Assembly (NCBI RefSeq): GCF_017052595.1
Contig: NZ_JAFIDB010000006.1
Location: forward strand, 23,938-87,937
Source: Mycoplasma procyoni
GTDB taxonomy: Bacteria > Bacillota_I > Bacilli_A > Mycoplasmatales > Metamycoplasmataceae
Length of the DNA: 64,000 bases
Direction of reading: 5' to 3'
The notes under the pieces are model-generated. The model worked only from the letters and a program-made list of their open reading frames with translations, had not been told where the DNA came from and made no database searches. Made by a program: the position numbers and the translations under genes. This document shows positions 9,802 through 19,600 of this stretch, in pieces. Position 1 is the first letter of the stretch. Each line of letters starts with the position of its first letter.

Positions 9802-10881
9802 TTAAAACACGAAGTTTAAAACCACTATTCAAATAGGCATCATTATAATTGCGCACAATGTTGAAAGCGCAGAACATTGAGCTGCATACACATCATGTTT
9901 TTTAAACTGAATTGCATAAGCAACAGCAACTGTTGAAGGCGGAACAGCTGCAAAAATAACCATCGCACTAGCAACATCTGCACTAACATTATTTGTTTTT
10001 GTTAAAATTAACATTATTAATAAAACAAATGTTGGAATTGCAACTAATTTAAGAGCAACAAATAGTCAAACTCAAAGGTTTTTGAGTGCACTTAATAAAG
10101 GAACTGTTGCAAGTGTCATTCCAATTGTAATTCAGATTAATGGTGATGCTAAAGATGAAAGCGTGCTAAATATTTTGTGAAGAAGTGGAAGTGTTACTGA
10201 TAACTCAAATCATCCATACTCTTTTTGTGATATTGTAACTTTAGTTCCAGGAATTAGTTGTGTTAGTCATAAAACTAAACCTAAAAAAGTTGCGATAACA
10301 ATTGGATTTAAAAGAGCTGTTTTCATTGATTGTTTGAAGTTAGCTTTATTAAACTTCAATCCAGACATCAACATAAAACACAGTGAATAAATGAAAATTC
10401 TGTAAGGAATGTTTCAGATGTTTGCAGCTAATACAGCAGCTTTAGAATACACAGCAGTTATGATTGGCAATCCAAAGAATGTTGTTGATCCAAAGATTAA
10501 CAACATTCAAATAACTAACGCTCTTGAGTTAGAAACATTTTCTCCAGCAATTGCTTGAATGGTTTTAGATTTGTTATAAACCTTTCCAGTAACCTTAATT
10601 CAAACTAAAGCACTTACACTTAAAAAAATGTAAAAGAAGAAACCAGAACCCAATATAAACATCTGTTCTTTTACATCATTAAATGTAGCACTTTTCATAA
10701 ATCCTGAAAAAGCTAACGCAGGTAAAGAAACTATTAAAACTATTTTGTTTAAAAAGCCTTTAGATTCTTGTTTTAAGACTTTAAATTTTGTTAATAAATA
10801 ACCAAGGGCAATAATTCCAATAGAAGCAATTATTGCTCCTCACATGCTTTGGTTTTGTAAAACTTTTATTAATTTTTCCAT
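9802..10881 (-). CDS. AEC-family carrier (auxin efflux carrier / malate permease-like), 359 aa
   Basis: About ten hydrophobic segments over 359 residues, with the family's two-bundle layout. N-terminal IIASIGIIALGYLLTKFKVL, mid segments LLNPIVIATFLGLVLWLTQ and PLIWITIGMTLA, and C-terminal VIFAAVPPSTVAVAYAIQF match the AEC pattern; the PP-S/A-T-VAVAY motif is typical. AEC carriers move carboxylates such as malate or lactate. It is the last gene of a three-gene operon (AEC - D-lactate dehydrogenase - AEC), so lactate or another 2-hydroxyacid is a reasonable but unproven substrate. It is a paralogue of the protein at 11924-13024. Confidence 0.85.
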
Positions 10882-10924
10882 GTTTTCTTTCTAAAAAACA
10901 GCACAAAAATGTGCTGTTTTAAAA

Positions 10925-11920
10925 TTAGCAAACTTTGTTTTTGCAATCTCCTGTTGTTAGGAATTCATTTAGGTTGTCAAATGATGTTTCAACCATGTTA
11001 GCAACCGCTTCATCTGTATATGAACCCACGTGAGGTGTTGCAATAAATCTTGGGTAGAAACTCATTAATTTTTCTACTGTAGCATTTGGTAGTTTTTCGT
11101 GTTTTTTGAAGAAGATTTCTCCTTCATTGTTGAAAACGTCTGTTGCAACAGCACTTAATTTATTTGTTTCTAAAGCTCATAAAAGAGCTTCTTCGTCTTG
11201 AATTTGTCCTCTAGCTGTATTAATTAAAATAGCTCCATCTTTCATTTTTGAAATGAAATCTTTATTAATCATTTTGTCATTTTGTCCTTTAATGTAAGGA
11301 ATGTGGAATGAAATAATATCTGATAAGCTTAATAATTCATCTAAAGAAACATATTCTAAAACCTCTTTAGCTTTATCGTTTTGGAACAAGTCATATCCAT
11401 AAACTTTAGCACCCATTGATTTAAAGAAATGAGCTGTTCAATAACCGATTTTTCCTGTACCAATAATACCAACTTTTGTGTTTTTGAATTCTCTTGCAAA
11501 ACCAAAAGGATCGACAACAAAATCATTGTTTTTCCCTTTATTTGCAAAGTGTAAAGCTTTTCTGTTTAGCATTACTCCCATTGAAAAAGCAAGCTCAGCA
11601 ATAGCTGTTGGAGAGTATGAAGGAACTCTAGCAGAACTAATTCCTAGCTCCTTCATTTTGTTAAGATCCATATGGTCTGTTCCTACGATTCTTGCAAGAA
11701 CATATTTAATTCCAAATGACTTAATTTTTTCTAATACTGCAGCATTAACTTTATCACTAGCTCTAGTGATAACTGCATCAAATCCTTTAAGTGAATCTAT
11801 TGTATCTTCATTTAAAGAATCGCTTCTTAATTCTAATTCGTAGTTGTATTTATTAAATTTGTGGAAGATAGGTTCTTCAACCTTTCTTACACCAAAGCAA
11901 ATAACTTTTATTTTTTTCAT
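10925..11920 (-). CDS. ldhD: D-lactate dehydrogenase / D-2-hydroxyacid dehydrogenase, 331 aa
   Basis: NADH-dependent interconversion of pyruvate and D-lactate, in the cytosol. Nucleotide-binding GIIGTGKIG near residue 155; catalytic Arg in INTARGQ, Glu in NNEGEIF and His in TPHVGSYT, all intact. The segment VPSYSPTAIAEL matches the D-LDH subgroup. The ATG follows the stop of the upstream carrier by 3 nt and has no separate SD. An L-lactate dehydrogenase lies at 41.6-42.5 kb, so this organism can probably make both lactate isomers or use D-lactate. The flanking AEC carriers suggest export or uptake of the product. Confidence 0.88.
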
Positions 11921-11923
11921 ATT

Positions 11924-13024
11924 CTAAACAAATACAGCTCCTAAAATAATAATTCAAATAGGCATCATAATTACAGCAGCTACTGTAGATAATGCAGAAC
12001 ATTGTGCAGAGAATGTTTCATGTAGTTTATACTTCATTGAATAAGCAACAGCAACAGTTGCAGGTGGAACAGCTGCAAAAACAACCATTGCACTTGCTGT
12101 TTGTTTAGTCACTAATCCGTTTGCATATAGTGGTCACATTACAAAGAACACTAATAAAGGAATAGCAATAAGTTTTAGAGCTGTGAAAATTCACACTCAT
12201 TTATCTTTAACTGCATTCATTAATGAAACTGAAGCAAGTGTCATTCCGATTGTAATTCAGATTAGCGGTGAAGCTGTAGCTGAAAGTGTTGCGAAGATTT
12301 TTTCGATTGCTGGTAAAGTTTTAGCAAGTTCGAATCACCCTACTACTTCTTGTTTACCATTTGTTGTTGTAACTGTAACCCTTGTTCCAGGAATTAGTTG
12401 TAATAGTCATAGAACTAAACCTAAAAAAGTTGCAATAACGATTGGATTTAATAAAGCAGTTTTCATTGATTTTAGAATGTTTTGTTTATTAAATTTAAGA
12501 CCTGCCATAACCATAAAACAGAATGAATATAAGAAAATTCTGTATGAAATATTTCAGATGTTAGCAGATAAAACAGCTTCTTTATATACTGAGTTAATGA
12601 TAGGTAATCCAAAGAATGTTGTTGAACCAAAGATTAGTAACATTCACATTACTAATGCTCTTGATTGTGTAGCAGATTGGCCGAGAACGGCGTTTGATAC
12701 TTTTGATTTTTTAAAGTTAAATCCATTTGAAAAGAATTTAACTCAAACCATAGCGATAACTGAAAGAACTATATAGAAAGCTAGGGATACTCCTAATATA
12801 ATTCCTTCTTGTTTAAGACTTTCGACTGTGATGTCTTTCATAAATCCTTTAAAAGCAAGCGCAGGAAGAGAAATTAAAAGAACTATTTGGTTAATAACTC
12901 CTTTTCCTTCTTGTTTTAGGACTTTGAATTTAGCAAGTAAATAACCAATTAAGATAACACCAAGAGATGTGATAATAGCACCTCAAAGAGATTGGTTTTG
13001 TAGTGTTTTGATTAAATTATCCAT
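11924..13024 (-). CDS. AEC-family carrier, paralogue, 366 aa
   Basis: First gene of the AEC-ldhD-AEC operon, with SD TAGGAG before ATG 13024. About ten membrane segments. It is clearly homologous along its length to the third gene: shared blocks include LLNPIVIATFLGLVLWL, PLIWITIGMTLA and VFAAVPPATVAVAYSM. The main differences are a longer loop near VTVTTNGKQEVVGW and the C-terminal residues. Duplication followed by divergence on either side of a dehydrogenase suggests two related substrates or an import/export pair. Confidence 0.85.
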
Positions 13025-13246
13025 TTTTCTCCTAAAATTTAAACGAGCAAATAACTCGGCATAATTTTACCACTTTTACACCTGTTTTTGTGTAATTATA
13101 GTTGTCTATATTACAAGAAAAATGATAATTTTTATTTTGGTTTTATAACAAATAAGCACACAAAAAGTGAAAAAGTGATTTTTCTGTTTTTTTAGAGTGC
13201 TTTTTTGTCGTTTTTGCCTATTTTTCCTTTATTTTTGGCCAAAGGC

Positions 13247-13272
13247 TTCACTTTTTTTTTTTTTTTTACAAT
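13247..13272 (+). promoter_or_regulatory. Promoter with T16 tract in the spacer
   Basis: TTCACT (-35-like, 4 of 6 matches) at 13247-13252 and TACAAT (-10) at 13267-13272 are separated by a run that is entirely T. The whole T tract is 16 nt (13252-13267). The spacer is 14 nt, about 3 nt short of the optimal 17. Slippage of the tract would change promoter strength, as in known mycoplasma homopolymer-spacer promoters. Confidence 0.5.
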
Positions 13273-13297
13273 AGAAATGAAAGGAGGTATAAACAGC

Positions 13298-13639
13298 ATG
13301 AAAAAATTTATAAAAACTCTTTGATTAGAACAATGCGGTGATGAAGAGTGATGTGAAGATTTTGCAGGAAGACTAATGAATAGAGCTAACTATTGAGATT
13401 CTAATTCAAATCAAAATCCAGGACCTTATTCTTTCAATCTTGATCACATTTATCCTCAATCAAAATTCGCTAAAGGTTCTCAAGCTAACTATCCTGAAAA
13501 CTTAATTTTGGTAAACGTTAACACAAACGATGAAAAGGCTGATAAAACTGTTTTTAAGGCTAATGGCAAACATTGAGAAGTAAGAAAATCAGGTATAAGT
13601 GAAGACGGAAATGTAGTTTATGACATTTTCGAGAAATAA
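13298..13639 (+). CDS. Small HNH endonuclease-like protein, 113 aa
   Basis: Not an uninterrupted standard-code ORF because several Trp codons are TGA. SD AAGGAGG lies about 10 nt before ATG 13298. The core reads LDHIYPQSKF then PENLILVNVNTNDEKAD, which is the HNH (beta-beta-alpha metal) layout: His, then an Asn ~16 residues on, then a second Asn with Lys. The N-terminus is Trp- and acid-rich with two Cys. No methylase, integrase or toxin partner is adjacent. It could be a restriction-like or homing nuclease, or an effector; it has no signal peptide. Expression may switch through the T16 promoter tract. Confidence 0.75.
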
Positions 13640-13642
13640 AAT

Positions 13643-13668
13643 AACTTAGCATCATTGCTAAGTTTTCT
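13643..13668 (+). terminator. Bidirectional terminator between HNH gene and lipoprotein
   Basis: Stem CTTAGCA / TGCTAAG (13645-13651 and 13656-13662), loop TCAT, followed by TTTTCTTTT. On the minus strand it lies just past the stop of the 537-aa lipoprotein. Confidence 0.8.
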
Positions 13669-13672
13669 TTTA

Positions 13673-15286
13673 CTATTTTGTATAACTAAACACAATATCC
13701 TGTGTTCATTCAAGTTTTTTTGATCCAAAATCAATATCTTTCATTAAAGAAGGATGTTGTGATTGAGTGATTGACATTGAAAAATCAATTTTTAATTTTA
13801 ATTCTGTTTGATTATTTTTCTTTGTTGCAAAAACTCTCACATTTTCAACTACACTGTTAGTTAAAAAGGTTACAAAAGGAAAAACACTGTATCTGTCATC
13901 TAATGAAGCTAAACTATATAATCTTATTTCATTAGAAGTTGTTTTATAAACTCCTTCTTCGCTATCTTTAATTGAAACAAAAAGTTTTTTAAATAAGGTT
14001 TCTTTGAGTCTTTCATCAATTGTAATGGAATTGCTAATTTCTGTTTCTTGATTTTCTTCTAGGTGTTCAATAGAACTATTAATTTGTGTTTTAAGTGGTC
14101 TATTGATTACTGAATTTGCTTCTTCATCTTTTAGTGTGAACTTAATAAACTCATTTTCATTTTTGAGGTTATCTTTTAGCGACTTCATTCCACTAAAAGT
14201 AACTGTTTTATTTGTTACTGGTCCTCTGTCGCTTGTATCTGTGTCCTCAAAAATTTCGAGTTTAAGAATTAAATTACCATTAAGATCATCAGGTGCTGCA
14301 CCTGCTATTTTAAAGTCATATTTTGGATTCTTTTCGTTGCTGTATTCAAATAAAGCAGATTTAAGTCCAGCACTTAAAGGGAGTCCTTTTTTGAAATAAT
14401 CAGTGTTTGCTGTTTTAGTTGATATTGAATCTAGATCAATATAAACCTTTCTATTTTTATTTTTTTCTTTTATTTCTTCGTTTTTATTAGCATCTTCGCT
14501 TTCCGGGATTAAATCGTCTGAATATCTTTTTCTGTTGATGAAGTCATCTGGATTAAAAGCATTTAGAATAGTCATTGCTAATAAAGAAGGGTAAAGTTTT
14601 TTAAAATCTTCTCGCATTTCTTTTTGGTTTACAAAATTATATGCTTCTTCATCTCTTGTGGTTTCTGTAACTCTTTTAACAAATCCAAAAACATTGACTA
14701 ACTTAGAAACTGTTTTGTTATCTTTAGAGAAGATTAATTCAATATTTTCGATTATTCCTTGTTCTTGGAGTGCATTTGTGTTTGGATTAATTTTAAATCT
14801 TAATAAAAGGTTTTCTCTGTATTTTTGTTCAATTCCTATTAAACTTACTATGTTTTCTTGAGGAATATTTTTGATTTTTTCAAGTGCTGCAGCTGCATCA
14901 TGATCTGTGTATGTGTGTTTAATTGCAAAATCTTTTGGAAGTGTTTCTAAAACTTCAAAATGATTAACTTCAGGCTCTTTTTTCTCCGTATTTCCTGTAT
15001 TTGAACTTTGATCGTTTTGCTCGCTTGGTGAATTTTTATCTTTATTTTCGTCATCTGCTGGATCTGTTGGTTTTAATTGAGTATTAGGATCTTGTTTTGA
15101 AGAATCATCAGTTGTTGAGGGTGGATTTTTATCTTTGTTTTGATTATCATTATTGTTGTCTTGATTATTTTTAGGTTCTTCTTTTTCTGTTGTAGTTTGA
15201 GTACAAGAAAACCCTAAAGTTGTTGCTAGAGCCGCTGTGGTTATCATACTTAACATTAATTTAAATTTGTTTGTTTTACTTTTCAT
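13673..15286 (-). CDS. Acidic surface lipoprotein with disordered linker, 537 aa
   Basis: Signal peptide MKSKTNKFKLML... ends at lipobox LGFSC with Cys28. Residues ~29-110 are a low-complexity Asn/Asp/Lys/Pro/Thr linker (runs such as NNQDNNNDNQNKDKN), likely a flexible stalk. The remaining ~425 residues form a mixed alpha/beta, Lys/Glu-rich ectodomain with no catalytic motif I recognise. Single gene with a TATA-like box just upstream. This is the typical mycoplasma variable-lipoprotein architecture. A role in adhesion or immune interaction is a guess. Confidence 0.8.
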
Positions 15287-15362
15287 ATCGTTAAATTATA
15301 TACCTTTTCTTTTTTATAACAAACATATGCAAAAAATAGTTCAAAAGTTAGATTTGCAAAAG

Positions 15363-15388
15363 AAAAATACACGAATTTGTGTATTTTT
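15363..15388 (-). terminator. Terminator after the small membrane pair
   Basis: AAAATACAC / GTGTATTTT stem with loop GAATTT, directly past the stop of the 154-aa gene on the minus strand. Confidence 0.7.
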
Positions 15389-15391
15389 GGT

Positions 15392-15856
15392 TTATTTAAA
15401 TCATCATATTTTCTTTACAACCGGAACTTTAGATGGATCTTTTGCGTCTTCAAGTACTTTGGCTTTTTGTTCTTCACTTAGTGTTGATTTTCACTTTTTA
15501 ATCTTTTCATCACTTACTGCTTTAAATAAAATAAATCCCTTGAAATCTTTTTTGAAGTCTTGTTCTGTTTTAGATGATACCTGATCGTTTATAATCATAA
15601 GAGCGATTTTAGCAAATTTTCTATTGTTTATTACATGTACAATAAAAAGTAAAGCAACAATTACAAATGTTGTTATTGATACTATTAATCAAATTGTAAA
15701 AGGTACTTTTCAACCAAAAAAATTATATGTTGAACGTCATCCTATAAATAAACCTTGAAGTAAAATAAGAATAGCCAAAAGTGAATGAATCCAAATAAGA
15801 CTTAATCTATAAATTTTAAGACTTCTTATGTATTTAAAACTATATTTTTCAATCAT
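15392..15856 (-). CDS. Small membrane protein (paralogue A), 154 aa
   Basis: Starts MIEKYSFKYIRSLKIYRLS after SD AAAGGAG. Two membrane segments (LIWIHSLLAILILLQGLFIG and FTIWLIVSITTFVIVALLFIV) precede a charged cytoplasmic tail with the block DFKGFILFKAVSDEKIKK. The 146-aa gene just upstream has the same plan and nearly the same N-terminus and tail, so this is a tandem duplication. I do not recognise the family. It sits beside, but separate from, the protease/GH84 operon. Confidence 0.8.
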
Positions 15857-15922
15857 GCTTCTCCTTTATATGTCTTTACTAAATTAATTTGTGATCAATT
15901 AAAAAAACATTTTAGTTATAAC

Positions 15923-16363
15923 TTATTTAAAAGAAAATATTGAAGAGTTTTTGGCTTTTTGTATTATTTGGTTTTTTTGTTGTTCACTAAGTTCAGAAAG
16001 TTTTTCAAGTTTTTTATCACTTGTTGCTTTGAATAAAATAAAACCCTTAAAATCTTCTTTTAGGTCTGTTTGTGTTATATCTGACACTTCGTCATTTACT
16101 ATTACTAGCTGTATTTTTTTAAACTTTTTAAAATTTATAAAATGGATTATTCAAGTGAAAACAAAAACTGCAATCAGGACTCCAAATATTCATAATCTAC
16201 CATTATAACTTATAAAATCATCTATTTCAGGTGCTATAGCATTTAATTTTAGCGTTGTACCAACAAACGCAATTAAAAAGGAAAATGTAAATTGCATTGC
16301 AAAAAATATTATTTTATAAGTTGTAAGACTTCTGATGTATTTGTAACTATATTTTTCAATCAT
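15923..16363 (-). CDS. Small membrane protein (paralogue B), 146 aa
   Basis: Starts MIEKYSYKYIRSLTTYKI after SD AAAGGAG. Two membrane segments (FAMQFTFSFLIAFVG, FGVLIAVFVFTWIIHFI), then a tail with DLKEDFKGFILFKATSDKKL that aligns to paralogue A. The first 13 residues differ from A at one position, and the tail motif is strongly kept, while the first membrane segment and loop have diverged. Likely co-transcribed with A; the gap between them is 66 nt with a fresh SD. Confidence 0.8.
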
Positions 16364-16600
16364 ATTTTCTCCTTTAGCCTTAATATATATACTAAAATTA
16401 TACTACTGGTATAAAAGCATTTGCTTAACTAACTACAAAAAAGTTTAAAAAGACCAAAAACACACAAAAAACAGTGTTTTTAGTATCTTTTTCGCTTATT
16501 TTAAAGGTGGTATTTAGTAAATATATTCTCATTAAGAAAGATATCTTCGTGTTAGTTTCTTGATTTTTAATTTTCTTTTTGCAAGCTAAAAGTTTTGACA

Positions 16601-16629
16601 AAAAAACTAAACAGAAATTCTGTTTAGTT
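16601..16629 (-). terminator. Terminator of the protease/GH84 operon
   Basis: Perfect 11-bp stem AACTAAACAGA / TCTGTTTAGTT (16605-16615, 16619-16629), 3-nt loop, with a T7 run on the minus strand. Strong end point for the four-gene operon. Confidence 0.9.
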
Positions 16630-16643
16630 AATTTGAATTTTGA

Positions 16644-19600
16644 TTATTTTTTCTTTTTAAAGAATTTTAATAAAGCAAATCCTACTAAAGAAAGTGCTGT
16701 TAATGTAAATAGAATTGCAGATGCAATTATTCCACCTTGAGAACCTTTATTTTTGTACCTTGAGTCTGCTAATGAGTTAGTATCTTTATTATCTACTTCA
16801 GCAGGTTTTGTTTCTGGTTTTTCTGCTGGTGTTTCAGGTTCAACAGGAGCAATAACGTCTTTGTATTTATCTTCAAATTCTTTAATAAACTTATCGAAAT
16901 CTTCTAAACTTAGAAGAGTTTCTAGTTTGTTTAATAAAGCATCTTTTTCTGTTTTATTTGCAACTCTTCTATTGATTTGATCAACAATTTTTAGTCTATT
17001 AAACTTGAGTTGTTCTTTTGTTAATTTAATTTGCTCAATTAAAGAATTAATTTTTGATTCACTTAATACTGAAGGATTTTCAAGTGCGCTTTTAGCTTCA
17101 GCAACAGCTTTTTTGTAGTTGTTGTAGCTGTTGTCATCTAAATAAGCTGCGATGTTATTTAGTTCTGATTTTGAAGCTTCTTCTAGTTCTTTAATTTTAG
17201 ATTGTTTGTAAGCTTCTAATTTAGCAACTTGCTCTTTTAGAGTAGCTAAAGCTGCTTCTACTTCTTGTTCTGTTGCATCAGCATTTTCAACAACTTTATC
17301 TTGTTTTTCTAATTCTGTAGCAATATCAGAAATGTGTTTTGGTCATGAGTTTTCTTGGTTGTCAATTAAATCATAAATAACAGTGTCTTTATAAGCGTTG
17401 TATTCTTTTACTTTTTGACCTTTTTCAGTTGCTTTAAGTTGACTAAATAAATTACTAAATTCTGTATTTAATTCTTTAAATTTGTCTTCTGTTGTTGTTT
17501 GTTCTTCAAGTGCTGTTTTTAGTTTTTCAGCAGATGCCTGAAGTGGTGCGTAACTTTCTTGTGTTCAGTCTTGAGTATTTAGAGAATCAAATTTATTTTT
17601 ATTAGCGTTAGCTTGTGCTTTTTGTTCTTGAGAAATCACAAGAGAGTTTGTAGCTGCTTCAAGTTGTCTTTCAAGTTGATTGATTTGAACTTGGCTTAAA
17701 TTATCTTTATCTTGAAGTTTTTTCTCAATTTCTTCTATTTGTTTTTTATAGTTATCAAAGGAATCTTTTGTGTAAATTCCTTGATCATTATTAACAATTT
17801 TATTAGCTAATTTTTGTTCTAAAGTCTCTGTATTTCCCTTTAATTTAGCATTTTGAATAAAGACATCTAACAGAGTTTTAGCATCATTTACACTTTCTTG
17901 TCTTACATATTCTGAAGTCTTAATTGGACTTAATTTTTCTTTTAGTTTTGCGAATTCATCTTTTGATTCTTGAGTTCAGTTTGCATAGTTAGCTGGCTCT
18001 GTATCTAATAAATTATTAAATTCTGTTTTATTAACTTCAGAAGCATTTTGTGGTTTATCAATTTTTGCAACTTCAGCAATCACAGGCGCTTTATTTTCTC
18101 AAACTAAACTAATGTTAAGAAGTTTTTTAGTGTCTTCTGTAATTGGTAATTTAAAGTCAATAGTATTTAGAGAAAGTTTCCCTAAAACTATTTCTTCTGC
18201 TTGATTTGTTGTTGTGTTATAAACAGTTATTTTTAGTGTTGTGTTTTCAGGATTTTCTTTTGAAATAATTCTTAAATCTTTGTTTCTGAAATCAGCATCA
18301 GTTACTTTATAAACAAGAGTTCCTGAAGCTGAAGAAGGTGCAAATACTGTTGAATAATCGTTGTCTGCAATGTTTTCAGGTCTTGAAAGTTTGTTGTTAG
18401 ATTCCAGATTTTCACCTGAAAATCTTAGATCTGTGTTTTCTTTTCCTCTGTAACCACCATTAATAACTATTTCATTAATTTCAAGTCTTTTAGCTGAAGG
18501 ATAGTTGCTTTTAACTGAAAGTCTAATATATTTGATTCCTTGAAGATTTAGATCATCAGCACCTCAATATCTAAAGTTCTCGTGTTTTTCATCAAAGAAT
18601 CCATAAATTGTGTCACTTAAAACTTTTGTGTCATTTAATGCACCTTGATCATTAATTTCAAAAACATCATTTCAGGTTTCTTTGTTTGTGGAAACTGATA
18701 CTGTAATAGCTCTTGGATAGTCTGAACTTTGATCTTTTGTATAGATTCTTAAAGAATTAAGATCAACAGCTTCACCTAAGTTATAAACAATTCTTTTTGA
18801 AGCTTCAATAGGTGCACTGTAAACATTGCTTGTTTCAAAATCACCATCAAATTCAGGTTTTGTAATTAAGTTTTCTTTGTTTTCTGTTTCAAGTGTTGTT
18901 TTGCTGTCTAAAGAACCAAAACCTGTGTTTTCATCAACATCAACAATAAGATTTTTTAGAGAAATTGTTTGTTGAGCATCTGAAGTATTTCTTATAACTA
19001 AATATTGAGCTGCTGCAACATCAGAAAGATTATTTAGATCACTAATCTCGTGTCAAATGTATCCATTTTCTGAACTAAACACTTTGAAGTGAGCTTGTGT
19101 TTGGTAATCTGCTGAAATTCTTTTTAGTTTATAAAGAGTTTTAAAATCGAATCCAATTTCTGAATTAGCGTTTAAAGTGTAGTCGTGATTTTGGTCTGGA
19201 TTATCTCTGTTATAAAGGCTAAATGTGTTATTTTCGAATTTTGTAACAAGAGTTTCTCCACCTCCAGAAGGAGCAATTAAGTACTCTCTTGTTTCTTGTG
19301 CAGCTTCATTAACATCAATTCCTCTAAGTCTTCATCATTTTTGAGTATCTTCTAATGCAATAAGTCTAATACCATTCATTTTTCCTGTTGTTTTAGGAAT
19401 TTCAATTAGTTTTTCTAATTCATCTCCAACAACAACTTCTGGGAAAATGTCAGTGTAAGTATCATTAACTATTTTTTGAAGTTTGAATTTTCTTAAGAAA
19501 TCACCATTGTGTCCATCTTGTAGAATTCTAAACGATTTAATTGCTTTATAGTCGTCAAAAAGGATGTCTAGGTGGTCATTTGTAGTGATTGTTCCTGAAG

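Noticed and set aside
11478..11843. Long plus-strand ORF opposite ldhD
   Set aside because: Antisense shadow of a gene with intact catalytic motifs; no SD and no family features.
12183..12776. 197-codon plus-strand ORF opposite the AEC carrier
   Set aside because: Shadow of the minus-strand membrane gene, which has an SD and a clear paralogue.
16644..16760. Sortase (LPXTG) anchor at the end of the GH84-like protein
   Set aside because: The membrane segment and KKKK tail look similar, but no LPXTG precedes it; a plain C-terminal membrane anchor is enough.
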